Part shown: positions 1-7,489 of the stretch, piece by piece
Numbering within the stretch: position 1 is the first letter of the stretch
Layout: every line of letters begins with the position of its first letter
Assembly (NCBI GenBank): GCA_002313335.1
Contig: DCBC01000126.1
Location: 17,957-26,897, forward strand
Direction of reading: 5' to 3'
Source: Porticoccaceae bacterium UBA1117
GTDB taxonomy: Bacteria > Pseudomonadota > Gammaproteobacteria > Pseudomonadales > Porticoccaceae
Length of the DNA: 8,941 nt
Translations under genes and position numbers: made by a program
The notes under the pieces: model-generated
What the model was told of the DNA's origin: nothing
What the model saw: the letters and a program-made list of their open reading frames with translations, nothing else
Databases searched by the model: none

Positions 1-810
1 CAGGTCGTACTGGGTATGGGCGGTTTTGCATCTGGGCCTGGAGCCGTTGCAGCTTGGCTAAAACGAATTCCAGTCGTTATCCATGAGCAGAATTCAGTAG
101 CCGGAACCACCAATAAATTAAGTGCGATGTTCGCTACGCGAGTCTTGCAAGGGTTTCCAAATACGCTTCCAAGGGGAGAGTGGTGCGGGAATCCAGTGCG
201 CGTAGAGATCAGTAAATTAGCTCCGCCAGACCAACGGCTTGCAAGACGTAACGGAAGGCTTAGATTACTTGTAATTGGGGGAAGTCGAGGTGCTCTTGCG
301 TTAAACACGCTGTTGCCTGAGGCGTTAGCACAGATTGAACTAGCTCAAAGGCCTGAAATATTTCATCAATCCGGCAACGCTCATTGGCAAGCGACCGTTG
401 ATCTCTATGCTGATGCAGATATGGATCTTGGAGATAGCGAACTATCTGTAGTGCCGTTTATTGACTCTATGGAAACAGCCTACGAGTGGGCAGACTTTGT
501 GATTTGCCGCGCAGGAGCGCTGACCATTGCGGAATTAACGTCGGTCGGGTTAGGTGCGCTGCTTATCCCATTTCCGTTTGCTATAGACGATCATCAAACA
601 GCTAATGGCCAAATGCTGGTTGACCATGGAGCGGCAGAGATGATTCAGCAATCGGAGCTAACTGCAGCTAAGTTGGCGGCCACGATTGTTAGCATATCAG
701 CTGATCCAGAGAAGCGTATGGCAATGGCAATGAGCGCCAGAGCCTTGGCTAAAAACCAAGCAGCTGAAGAAGTTGCAAATGTGTGTAAGGAGGCCGCTAG
801 TGGTCAATAG
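1..810 (+). CDS. murG: MurG, UDP-GlcNAc:lipid I GlcNAc transferase (5' end missing)
   Basis: MurG adds GlcNAc from UDP-GlcNAc to lipid I at the inner face of the cytoplasmic membrane, producing lipid II (GT28 family, GT-B fold). The reading frame is already open at base 1 and runs 269 codons to a TAG. The first residues, [13 protein letters not shown], match an internal conserved segment of the family, so roughly 90-100 N-terminal residues, including the first glycine-rich loop, lie upstream of the window. Visible landmarks are HEQN (nt 82-93), GNPVR before the interdomain linker, the GGSRGA loop opening the C-terminal domain (nt 277-294), and the donor-binding stretch [10 protein letters not shown] (nt 505-534), whose last Glu matches the UDP-ribose-binding Glu of E. 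coli Mur[15 protein letters not shown] follows. The 3' end overlaps murC by 11 nt and contains the murC ribosome binding site, which implies coupled expression. Nothing looks broken; the truncation is only the window edge. Confidence 0.97.
   Translation, partial: QVVLGMGGFASGPGAVAAWLKRIPVVIHEQNSVAGTTNKLSAMFATRVLQGFPNTLPRGEWCGNPVRVEISKLAPPDQRLARRNGRLRLLVIGGSRGALALNTLLPEALAQIELAQRPEIFHQSGNAHWQATVDLYADADMDLGDSELSVVPFIDSMETAYEWADFVICRAGALTIAELTSVGLGALLIPFPFAIDDHQTANGQMLVDHGAAEMIQQSELTAAKLAATIVSISADPEKRMAMAMSARALAKNQAAEEVANVCKEAASGQ
786..793 (+). promoter_or_regulatory. Ribosome binding site that fixes the murC start
   Basis: TAAGGAGG is a near-perfect match to the anti-Shine-Dalgarno sequence. 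It lies inside the last codons of murG and ends 6 nt before GTG at 800. This spacing argues for GTG 800 as the murC start, rather than the in-frame TTG at 773 or ATG at 779. Both of those lie upstream of the site and would add residues not expected in the family. Confidence 0.85.
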
Positions 811-2233
811 AGCTGATTTTCAGGTCCCCGAAATGCGCAGAATCCGTCGTATACACTTTGTTGGTATAGGCGGCAGTGGCATGTGCGGTATTGCTGAAGT
901 ACTGCATAACCAAGGTTACCAAATATCTGGATCTGATCTGACTTTAAACGCCAGCGCTAAACGCTTACGGTTAGCCGGTGTAGAAATCTTCATAGGGCAT
1001 AGTGAAGCGAACATTGAAGGTGCTGATGTTGTTGTAAAATCATCTGCGGTCACCATCGAAAACCTAGAAATTGCCGCTGCTATTACTAGCGCTATTCCGG
1101 TAGTTAGGCGCGCGGAAATGCTTGCTGAACTAATGCGTTATCGTCACGGTATTGCGGTCGCAGGAACGCATGGTAAAACAACTACCACTAGTCTGGTAAC
1201 CGCTATTTTTGCCGCGGATGGACGTGATCCAACATTTATTGTGGGCGGGCGAGTCAATAGTGTGGGTACTAATGCACAACTTGGAGCTAGTCGTTATCTG
1301 ATTGCTGAAGCTGACGAGAGTGACGCTTCTTTTTTACATCTGCAGCCTATGGTGTCGGTGGTTACTAACATTGAAGCTGACCATATGGAAACCTATAACT
1401 TCGATTTTGATGTGCTTAAAAACACCTATATTAAGTTTTTACACAACCTTCCTTTTTATGGTCTGGCAGTTCTATGCATAGATGACGAAGTGATTCGTAG
1501 CTTATTGGTGGAGGTGGCGCGTCCTACCCTCACTTATGGCTTTAGTGATGATGCCGCGTATCATATTAGTCAGGTAAAAAGCGATCGACTACAAACGACG
1601 TTTATCATTGATCGCCCTGATAATTTGGCGTCTCTTCAAATTATACTCAATATTCCCGGCCGACATAACGTCCTCAATGCTGCTGCAGCTATTGCTGTTG
1701 CCAGTGATGAGGGTATATCTGATGCCGCTATTATCCGTGGATTAAAAGAGTTTGGTGGCGTGGGTCGACGTTTTGAAATAGTTGGAAACTATCCAGTAAA
1801 AAGTGGTAGTGCGATGTTGGTTGACGATTATGGTCATCATCCCACTGAGCTAAAAGCCACTATTGAGGCCGTCCGAAGTGGGTGGCCAGACAAACGTCTA
1901 GTCATGATATTTCAGCCGCATAGATATACCAGGACAAGAGACCTGTATGAGGATTTTGTTGAGGTTCTTTGTGAGGTGGATGTATTGCTAATACTCGATG
2001 TTTATTCAGCGGGTGAAGATGCAATTGCTGGTGCCAGTAGTAAGAATATTTGTGGAAGTATTCGCCAAAGGGGCAAGGTAGATCCTATTTATGCGGCATC
2101 TCTGGAGGCCGTCCCAGATCTGATTGCGGGCGTTGTTAAACCAGGCGATATAGTGCTTACCCAGGGGGCGGGAAGTGTAACTCAATTAGTGACTCTGTTA
2201 ACTGAAACTGAATTGGGGCAGATAACGTTATGA
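800..2233 (+). CDS. murC: MurC, UDP-N-acetylmuramate:L-alanine ligase
   Basis: This cytoplasmic ATP-dependent ligase joins L-alanine to UDP-MurNAc, the first step of stem peptide assembly. The GTG start gives 477 aa, close to the E. coli protein (about 490). The N-terminal UDP-binding domain begins after [12 protein letters not shown] with the glycine-rich loop GIGGSG (residues 22-27). The Mur-ligase ATP loop GTHGKTTTT is at residues 122-130, with Lys126 as the phosphate-binding lysine. [10 protein letters not shown] marks the central ATPase domain. [10 protein letters not shown] and [13 protein letters not shown] mark the central/C-terminal domain boundary, and a late TQGAGSV motif completes the MurC pattern. 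The start is chosen from the strong ribosome binding site 6 nt upstream and the fit to the family N-terminus. The gene overlaps murG by 11 nt and its TGA overlaps the ddl ATG by 4 nt. As is usual in Gammaproteobacteria, no murB lies between murC and ddl. Confidence 0.96.
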   Translation: MVNRADFQVPEMRRIRRIHFVGIGGSGMCGIAEVLHNQGYQISGSDLTLNASAKRLRLAGVEIFIGHSEANIEGADVVVKSSAVTIENLEIAAAITSAIPVVRRAEMLAELMRYRHGIAVAGTHGKTTTTSLVTAIFAADGRDPTFIVGGRVNSVGTNAQLGASRYLIAEADESDASFLHLQPMVSVVTNIEADHMETYNFDFDVLKNTYIKFLHNLPFYGLAVLCIDDEVIRSLLVEVARPTLTYGFSDDAAYHISQVKSDRLQTTFIIDRPDNLASLQIILNIPGRHNVLNAAAAIAVASDEGISDAAIIRGLKEFGGVGRRFEIVGNYPVKSGSAMLVDDYGHHPTELKATIEAVRSGWPDKRLVMIFQPHRYTRTRDLYEDFVEVLCEVDVLLILDVYSAGEDAIAGASSKNICGSIRQRGKVDPIYAASLEAVPDLIAGVVKPGDIVLTQGAGSVTQLVTLLTETELGQITL

Positions 2234-3168
2234 CTCAGATTCAGAGCACAGTTGCCGCTATTAAAAAGTTCGGACGCGTGGGCGTCTTATATGGTGGCAC
2301 ATCATCGGAGCGGGAAATATCCCTTTTGAGTGGGGAAGCTATTTACATCGCACTGAAAAATTTGGGTGTCGATGCCGTTGCTATCGATGCGCAAACCGAC
2401 GTTCTACAGCAGTTAACTCAACATGACTTGGATCATGTGTTTATTGCTCTCCATGGACCAGGTGGAGAGGACGGTAAAGTACAGGGAGCGCTTGAGTATC
2501 TCCGATTACCTTATACAGGTAGTGGTGTTTTAGCCTCTGCTTTGGCTATGGACAAACAGAGATGCAAACAATTATGGAAGGGTATTGGCTTACCCACCTG
2601 TGACTTTTTCGTGCTTAGTGAGCACACAGATTGGAATGCCGTTCTAGTCGCCTTGGGCGGAAAAGCGATGGTTAAGCCAGCCTGTGAAGGTTCGAGTATC
2701 GGTATGAGTCGGGTAGAAAACAGCGACCAACTTAAGAGTGCCTGGTTGCATGCGGCGAGCTTCGATTCTGTCGTTATTGCTGAGCCTTTACTTGAAGGTG
2801 AAGAGTACACAGTCGCAATTCTTGCCAATCAGGCTTTGCCATCAATCCGTATTCGCTCAGAGGAGGTCTTTTATGATTATAAGGCCAAATATTTCTCAGA
2901 TGAGACCTCATACTTTTGTCCCAGCGGGCTCAGTACGGATCGAGAGAGCAAGATAAGTCAGCTTTCATTAGATGCATTTAATAGTCTTGGTTGTTCTGGT
3001 TGGGGCCGAGTAGACCTAATGGTTGACAGTCATGGTGATTTTCAATTACTTGAGGTCAATACCGTGCCAGGCATGACTAGTCATAGTTTAGTGCCAATGG
3101 CGGCTGCAGCGTTAGGTATGGACTTTGATCAATTAGTACTTCGCATATTACAAGGGGCCTTGCGATGA
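2230..3168 (+). CDS. ddlB: Ddl, D-alanine:D-alanine ligase
   Basis: This cytoplasmic ATP-grasp enzyme forms the D-Ala-D-Ala dipeptide that MurF later adds to the peptidoglycan precursor. The 312-aa product is slightly longer than E. coli DdlB (306) because of a short N-terminal extension. [11 protein letters not shown] carries Glu27, which aligns with E. coli Glu15 and binds the first D-Ala. The ATP-grasp core includes [11 protein letters not shown] (Ser155-Ser156, omega-loop side), [11 protein letters not shown] and [10 protein letters not shown] (Lys220-Tyr221). GWGRVDLM contributes Arg260, and [15 protein letters not shown] contributes the metal-binding Glu275 and Asn277. All residues expected for an active D-Ala-D-Ala ligase are present; the Tyr in KYFSD favours the dipeptide over the depsipeptide enzymes of vancomycin resistance. 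Start and stop each share an ATGA with the neighbouring genes, indicating coupling. The symbol ddlB is given because of the dcw location; whether a second ddl copy exists elsewhere is unknown. Confidence 0.96.
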   Translation: MTQIQSTVAAIKKFGRVGVLYGGTSSEREISLLSGEAIYIALKNLGVDAVAIDAQTDVLQQLTQHDLDHVFIALHGPGGEDGKVQGALEYLRLPYTGSGVLASALAMDKQRCKQLWKGIGLPTCDFFVLSEHTDWNAVLVALGGKAMVKPACEGSSIGMSRVENSDQLKSAWLHAASFDSVVIAEPLLEGEEYTVAILANQALPSIRIRSEEVFYDYKAKYFSDETSYFCPSGLSTDRESKISQLSLDAFNSLGCSGWGRVDLMVDSHGDFQLLEVNTVPGMTSHSLVPMAAAALGMDFDQLVLRILQGALR

Positions 3169-3968
3169 GTCGGAAAAAGTCCCGCGGAGCAAATTTTAAT
3201 CAGCAGCAGCCTAGATTGTCTGATGGCGTTGCCGAAAAGTTCTTACGCTTATTAATGGTCACAGTATTTGTCGCTGCGATCTTTGGAGCAGATTTTATCT
3301 ACAAGCAAATTGATACTCCACTGAGCAGAATCATGGTTGGCGGTAAATTTAATCATCTTCAAGAGCAAGAATTAGCTGAATTGGTAAACATAGAAATAGA
3401 CGGGGGTTTTTTGAGCATGAATCTTAATCAATTACGTCAAGAATTACAGAGTCATCCGTGGATCCATCAAGTCAGTGTAAGACGAGAATGGCCATCAACG
3501 CTAAAGGTTGAAGTGATAGAAGAGGTGCCTATTGCTCGATGGGGAAAGCAGGGTTTTCTAAACCGTCTTGGTGACCAGTTATCGCTACCGGACAATAGTA
3601 ATCTTCAGTCTCTCCCAGTACTTGAGGCTGACTTTGGTAGTTCTCAAGACATGATAGCCCAATATTTACTTCTCGCCGAGCTCTTAGCTCCAACAGATCT
3701 TAAGCTAACTGAGTTGCAACGTGACGCAGTGGGAGCTTGGCAGGTCGAAACGGCCTCTGGAGTAAAAATAGTGCTTGGACGCGACCAAATTATTGAAAAA
3801 ATCAGACGGTTAGTAATGGTTTGGAGGTCTGGACTGGATGTTCAGCTAAATAATATCGCGACGATTGATTTACGTTACCCAAATGGCTTGGCGGTCTCGT
3901 GGAGAGATCAAGATTTGGCGGCAAGCGGTTTCGGTCATGAACCTAATACAGACTCCAGTGCGGCATAA
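3165..3968 (+). CDS. ftsQ: FtsQ, bitopic divisome scaffold protein
   Basis: FtsQ is an inner-membrane protein that connects the early cytoplasmic division ring to the later periplasmic machinery through FtsB and FtsL. The 267-aa protein has a basic, Gln-rich cytoplasmic tail (residues 1-25) and a single hydrophobic span at about 26-46. A POTRA domain follows at about 53-122, containing the typical HPWIHQVSVRREWPSTLKVEV segment (97-117). The beta domain then runs to about residue 246, including LRYPNGLAVSW (236-246), the region that in E. coli FtsQ contacts FtsB. The last 20 residues look disordered. The ATG overlaps the ddl stop (ATGA), and AAGGGG at 3152-3157 gives a good ribosome binding site 7 nt upstream. 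Sequence conservation in FtsQ is low across bacteria, so the call rests on domain order together with its place between ddl and ftsA. Confidence 0.95.
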   Translation: MSRKKSRGANFNQQQPRLSDGVAEKFLRLLMVTVFVAAIFGADFIYKQIDTPLSRIMVGGKFNHLQEQELAELVNIEIDGGFLSMNLNQLRQELQSHPWIHQVSVRREWPSTLKVEVIEEVPIARWGKQGFLNRLGDQLSLPDNSNLQSLPVLEADFGSSQDMIAQYLLLAELLAPTDLKLTELQRDAVGAWQVETASGVKIVLGRDQIIEKIRRLVMVWRSGLDVQLNNIATIDLRYPNGLAVSWRDQDLAASGFGHEPNTDSSAA

Positions 3969-3985
3969 CAGCAAAGGCAAAAGCT

Positions 3986-5221
3986 ATGAGTAATTCAAAT
4001 GAAGATAATATGGTTGTCGCACTAGACATAGGAACGTCTAAAGTGGTGGCTATTGTCGGTTCGATAAATGCTAGCGGTGAGTTAGAAATAGTGGGCACGG
4101 GGATGCATAAATCCTCTGGATTGAAAAAAGGCGTGGTCGTTAATATCGAGGCGACCGTTAATTCAATCCAAAGAGCCGTTGAAGAGGCTGAGCTAATGGC
4201 TGGCTGTTCAATTCACTCGGTCTATGCAGGTATCGCCGGCAGTCATATTAGAAGTCTTAACTCACATGGCATTGTCGCAATCCGTGATCGTGAAGTGCAG
4301 TCATTAGATATAGAAAGAGTTATAGATGCCGCACGGGCAGTTGCAATTCCGGCAGACCAAGAAATTCTTCATGTTTTACCTCAGGAATTTATCATTGATG
4401 ATCAAGAGGGCGTCAGAGAGCCCATTGGTATGTCAGGGGTTCGTTTAGAAGCCAAAGTTCACTTGGTTACCTGTGCTGCGAATGCCGCGCAGAATATTAA
4501 AAAATGCATTCGTCGCTGCGGTCTTGAAGTTGATGATCTCGCACTTGAGCAATTAGCGTCGAGCTATGCAATATTGACTGAAGATGAAAAGCAACTTGGT
4601 GTCGCGCTTGTCGATATTGGCGGCGGCACTTCAGATATAGCAATTTTCACTGAAGGGGCAATTCGTCATACGGGCGTAATCCCTATTGCTGGTGATCAGG
4701 TAACTAATGACATAGCCATGGCATTACGCACACCAACTCCTCATGCGGAAGATCTTAAGGTCAAATATGCCTGTGCTCTGGCAAAGTTAGCTCGCCCGGA
4801 GGAAACAATAAAAGTGCCCAGTGTTGGTGACCGTGAACCTAGAGACATGTCTCGACAGCTACTCGCTGAAGTGGTTGAGCCAAGATATGACGAATTGTTC
4901 ACGCTCGTACAGGCGGAATTACGGCGTAGTGGATTTGAAGAATTAATTGCAGCAGGTATCGTTTTGACGGGTGGGACATCAAAAATGGAAGGAGTTACCG
5001 AACTAGCTGAGGAGATTTTCCATATGCCGGTCCGCATCGGTGCTCCCAACAAGGTTAGAGGTCTATCAGATATTGTTAATAACCCAATTTACTCTACAGG
5101 TGTTGGATTATTACACTTTGGCGTTCTTCAGCAGCGTAAAGATGGACGCGGTGAAAAGTTACAAATGAAGGCCGGAAGTATTTTTGAAAGATTAAAGGGT
5201 TGGTTTCAAAGCGGAGTTTAA
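3986..5221 (+). CDS. ftsA: FtsA, actin-like membrane tether of the Z ring
   Basis: FtsA is a peripheral inner-membrane ATPase of the actin/Hsp70 superfamily. It anchors FtsZ filaments to the membrane and recruits later division proteins. The 411-aa length is typical. Nucleotide-binding motifs are visible in order: phosphate 1 VALDIGTSKV (residues 11-20), phosphate 2 VDIGGGTSD (209-217) and the adenosine motif LTGGTSKMEG (327-336). The FtsA-specific 1C subdomain occupies roughly residues 88-165, replacing the actin 1B domain. The last residues, SIFERLKGWFQSGV (398-411), form the amphipathic membrane-targeting helix, so the protein is complete. The gene begins 17 nt after ftsQ, with AAAGG at 3973-3977 as a modest ribosome binding site 8 nt before the ATG. 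Together with ftsZ downstream it forms the usual ftsA-ftsZ pair. Confidence 0.97.
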   Translation: MSNSNEDNMVVALDIGTSKVVAIVGSINASGELEIVGTGMHKSSGLKKGVVVNIEATVNSIQRAVEEAELMAGCSIHSVYAGIAGSHIRSLNSHGIVAIRDREVQSLDIERVIDAARAVAIPADQEILHVLPQEFIIDDQEGVREPIGMSGVRLEAKVHLVTCAANAAQNIKKCIRRCGLEVDDLALEQLASSYAILTEDEKQLGVALVDIGGGTSDIAIFTEGAIRHTGVIPIAGDQVTNDIAMALRTPTPHAEDLKVKYACALAKLARPEETIKVPSVGDREPRDMSRQLLAEVVEPRYDELFTLVQAELRRSGFEELIAAGIVLTGGTSKMEGVTELAEEIFHMPVRIGAPNKVRGLSDIVNNPIYSTGVGLLHFGVLQQRKDGRGEKLQMKAGSIFERLKGWFQSGV

Positions 5222-5224
5222 GAG

Positions 5225-5240
5225 CCACTAGATTTAGTGG
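5225..5240 (+). other. Small perfect hairpin between ftsA and ftsZ
   Basis: CCACTA (5225-5230) and TAGTGG (5235-5240) are exact inverted repeats around a GATT loop, starting 3 nt after the ftsA stop. A short T run (5247-5251) follows 6 nt later, which is too far away and too short for a convincing intrinsic terminator. The hairpin could act as a partial attenuator, a processing or stability element for the ftsZ message, or nothing. The structure is seen directly; its function is inference. Confidence 0.4.
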
Positions 5241-5268
5241 TATGTATTTTTAATTGTGAGGCGCAAAT

Positions 5269-5275
5269 AAGGGGA
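5269..5275 (+). promoter_or_regulatory. Strong ribosome binding site of ftsZ
   Basis: AAGGGGA lies 5 nt before the ftsZ ATG, in an A-rich, apparently unstructured leader. It is stronger than the site in front of ftsA, in keeping with the much higher FtsZ than FtsA level known from studied bacteria. Confidence 0.7.
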
Positions 5276-5280
5276 ACAAA

Positions 5281-6459
5281 ATGTTCGAATTAGTAGATAG
5301 CATTCCAAAGAATGCAGAAATAAAAGTAGTGGGTGTTGGTGGTGGTGGTTGTAACGCTGTACGCCATATGATCGACAGTAATATTGATGGCGTGCACTTT
5401 ATCTGTGCCAACACTGATGCTCAATCTATGCATCAGCTAGATAATGCGACAATTTTACAGCTCGGTGGTGCTCTTACCAAAGGCCTTGGTGCTGGCGCTA
5501 ATCCAGAGATAGGTCGTCAAGCGGCAATGGAAGATAAAGAGCGTATTGCTCAAGTGCTAGAAGGCGCTGATATGGTCTTTATTACCGCAGGTATGGGCGG
5601 TGGCACTGGAACTGGTGGTGCGCCTGTTATCGCAGAAATAGCCAAACAAATGGGTATATTAACCGTAGGTGTCGTCACGCGGCCATTTGGGTTTGAAGGG
5701 CGAAAGCGCATGGCTATTGCTGATGAGGGTATTGCTCAATTAAAAGAAAGAGTGGATTCACTCATTATTGTACCCAATGAAAAGCTCTTGCAGGTATTGG
5801 GAAAAGATATGACTGTTCTCAACGCCTTTAAGCAAGCCAATGACGTTTTGTTCGGCGCAGTTCAAGGTATTACCGATTTAATCTTGTTGGATGGCCTTAT
5901 CAACGTTGATTTCGCAGATGTGCGAACTGTTATGTCTGAAATGGGAATGGCAATGATGGGTACTGGTGAGGCAAGTGGAGCTGATCGTGCTGTTATTGCC
6001 TCTGAGAGTGCAATCCGCTGCCCACTTTTAGAAGATGTTAATCTTCAGGGTGCGAAAGGGATACTGGTTAATATAACCAGCGGGTTTGATCTAACGTTGG
6101 GTGAGTTTGAAGACGTTGGTAACACCGTCAGAGAATTTGCTGATGAAGACGCAACGATTATTGTTGGAAGTGTTTTTGATCCGGAACTCAATGATCAACT
6201 TCGCGTCACTGTAGTGGCCACAGGACTGCGTAGTCCTAATGCAAAAACCGGCCCTAGAGGCGTCATTGCCGACAATCAGCCACCTCGAAAGACTAGTGGC
6301 GATATAGATTGGGGTCGATTGGAGCAGCCTACTAGCTTTAGACGCGGCCCAGCCACAAGTGAGAGTTCAGGCTCTGCTGCTCGAAAAGTTGATGTGCAAA
6401 ATGATCCCGAACTTGATTATCTAGATGTACCTGCGTTTTTGAGGAAACAGGCCGACTGA
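5281..6459 (+). CDS. ftsZ: FtsZ, tubulin-like cell division GTPase
   Basis: FtsZ polymerises with GTP in the cytoplasm to form the Z ring that positions septal peptidoglycan synthesis. The 392-aa protein starts [26 protein letters not shown]. Its tubulin signature loop GGGTGTG is at residues 106-112. The T7 synergy loop NVDFADVRT (208-216) carries Asp210 and Asp213, equivalent to the E. coli catalytic Asp209 and Asp212. The polymerising core ends near residue 317. A variable, Ser/Pro/Gly- and Arg-containing linker of about 60 residues follows, then the conserved C-terminal peptide [14 protein letters not shown] (379-392). That peptide is nearly identical to the E. coli tail, which binds FtsA, ZipA, MinC and SlmA. 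Conservation of the whole tail suggests that the same partner set, or most of it, is present in this organism. The gene has its own 59-nt leader after ftsA and is followed by the structured lpxC leader. Confidence 0.99.
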   Translation: MFELVDSIPKNAEIKVVGVGGGGCNAVRHMIDSNIDGVHFICANTDAQSMHQLDNATILQLGGALTKGLGAGANPEIGRQAAMEDKERIAQVLEGADMVFITAGMGGGTGTGGAPVIAEIAKQMGILTVGVVTRPFGFEGRKRMAIADEGIAQLKERVDSLIIVPNEKLLQVLGKDMTVLNAFKQANDVLFGAVQGITDLILLDGLINVDFADVRTVMSEMGMAMMGTGEASGADRAVIASESAIRCPLLEDVNLQGAKGILVNITSGFDLTLGEFEDVGNTVREFADEDATIIVGSVFDPELNDQLRVTVVATGLRSPNAKTGPRGVIADNQPPRKTSGDIDWGRLEQPTSFRRGPATSESSGSAARKVDVQNDPELDYLDVPAFLRKQAD

Positions 6460-6473
6460 TAGTCTGATTTCAA

Positions 6474-6522
6474 CCCCCTTTTTGCCTCGCCTCAGATTGT
6501 AAAAATCTTGGTGAAAAGGGGG
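6474..6522 (+). other. Long two-tier stem-loop in the lpxC leader
   Basis: CCCCCTTTTTGCC (6474-6486) pairs with GGTGAAAAGGGGG (6510-6522). This gives a 13-bp stem made of nine uninterrupted Watson-Crick pairs, two G-U pairs and two more G-C pairs. Inside the loop, AGATT (6494-6498) pairs with AATCT (6504-6508), adding a 5-bp upper stem. The bases just after it (CTTGTCTGTT) are only partly T, so it is not a textbook intrinsic terminator. It may be a weak or partial terminator after ftsZ, a 3'-end stabiliser for the ftsZ transcript, or a control element of lpxC, whose ATG lies 40 nt downstream. The pairing is seen directly; the role is inference. Confidence 0.55.
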
Positions 6523-6562
6523 CTTGTCTGTTACCATCCTTGGTCACGGTTTGGAATCAGAT

Positions 6563-7468
6563 ATGATAAAACAGCGCACGATAAAAAATACAATACGCGC
6601 TACCGGTGTGGGACTTCATTCCGGAGAGAAGGTATACCTGACTTTACATTCCGCTGATCCTGACACGGGGATTGTTTTTCGTCGCACGGATTTAGACCCA
6701 ATGGTTGCTATAGTAGCGTCGCCTGAGAATGTTGGTGATACTAATCTCCATACAACCCTCATTAGCGGCGAGACCCGTATTTCTACCATTGAACATCTTA
6801 TGTCGGCATTAGCTGGACTTGGGATTGATAATCTAACGGTGGACGTATCCGCAGAAGAAATCCCTATAATGGATGGTAGTGCGGCGCCTTTTGTTTTCTT
6901 GATTCAATCTGCCGGTATTATCGAGCAAGAAGCAGCTAAAAAATTCATTCGAATCAAAAAGTCGGTCACTGTCAGGCAAGATGACAAAGTGGCGACCTTT
7001 ACGCCGTTCGATGGGTTTAAAGTCAATTTCTCTATTGATTTCGATCACCCTGTTTTAAAGCGACAAACCCTAAACGCAAGTGTAAACTTTTCGAGCACTA
7101 GTTTTGTGAAAGAAGTCAGTCGAGCAAGAACCTTTGGTTTTGTGCGCGATATGGAATACTTGAAGTCTATTGGTTTAGCGCGTGGAGCTAGTTTAGATAA
7201 CGCGGTTGGCATTGATGATGATGATATTGTCAACGAGAACGGGCTGCGCTATAGCGATGAATTTGTGAAGCATAAAATTTTAGATGCAATTGGCGATCTT
7301 TATGTTGTAGGTAATAGCCTTATTGGGCAGTATGATGCCCATAAATCGGGTCACGGATTAAATAATGTATCACTGCGGGCTCTAATGGCAGATAAAGATG
7401 CTTGGGAATTTGTGACGTTTGTCAGTAATCCCGAAGAGATGCCTATTTCTTATAACTATGCAAGTTAA
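6563..7468 (+). CDS. lpxC: LpxC, UDP-3-O-acyl-N-acetylglucosamine deacetylase
   Basis: LpxC is the cytosolic zinc amidase that catalyses the committed step of lipid A synthesis, removing acetate from UDP-3-O-acyl-GlcNAc. Starting at ATG 6563 gives 301 aa beginning MIKQRT, the same as E. coli LpxC (305 aa). An in-frame TTG at 6524 would add 13 residues and was not chosen. The ribosome binding site is weak (GGAA, 6553-6556). Active-site residues sit one position lower than in E. coli: Glu77 and zinc ligand His78 in STIEHL, zinc ligands His237 and Asp241 in [11 protein letters not shown], and catalytic His264 in [18 protein letters not shown] (101-110) and SRARTFGF (186-193) are also conserved. 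The C-terminus ends MPISYNYAS and lacks the E. coli-type nonpolar tail (ending AVLA) recognised by FtsH. The gene follows ftsZ after a 103-nt structured leader and is 21 nt from the M23 peptidase gene. Confidence 0.97.
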   Translation: MIKQRTIKNTIRATGVGLHSGEKVYLTLHSADPDTGIVFRRTDLDPMVAIVASPENVGDTNLHTTLISGETRISTIEHLMSALAGLGIDNLTVDVSAEEIPIMDGSAAPFVFLIQSAGIIEQEAAKKFIRIKKSVTVRQDDKVATFTPFDGFKVNFSIDFDHPVLKRQTLNASVNFSSTSFVKEVSRARTFGFVRDMEYLKSIGLARGASLDNAVGIDDDDIVNENGLRYSDEFVKHKILDAIGDLYVVGNSLIGQYDAHKSGHGLNNVSLRALMADKDAWEFVTFVSNPEEMPISYNYAS

Positions 7469-7489
7469 CAAGCCAGGTTCCCGCTCATT

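Noticed and set aside
773..799. Upstream in-frame starts for murC (TTG 773, ATG 779)
   Set aside because: The strong ribosome binding site at 786-793 lies downstream of both, and GTG 800 fits its spacing and the family N-terminus.
2511..2828. Open frame on the - strand inside ddl
   Set aside because: It lies wholly within a well-conserved enzyme gene, has no recognisable domain, and is explained as a shadow of the ddl codons.
2738..2956. 72-codon + strand open frame inside ddl in another frame
   Set aside because: It overlaps the ATP-grasp core of ddl out of frame and has no family resemblance.
4741..5052. Open frame on the - strand inside ftsA
   Set aside because: It is opposite the conserved ftsA C-terminal half, with a low-complexity Ser-rich product and no independent gene signals.
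5226..5254. Possible ftsZ promoter in the ftsA-ftsZ gap (TATGTA or TTTAAT as -10)
   Set aside because: Neither has a matching -35 box at proper spacing, and the -10 matches are poor; any promoter may lie within ftsA but cannot be recognised by eye.
6524..6562. TTG 6524 as the lpxC start with AAAAGGGGG as ribosome binding site
   Set aside because: The G-run ends 1 nt before the TTG, too close, and lies within the hairpin. The extra 13 residues are not like LpxC, whereas ATG 6563 gives the conserved MIKQRT start.
6833..7233. Two short - strand open frames inside lpxC
   Set aside because: Both are antisense to the conserved LpxC active-site region and their products resemble no known family.
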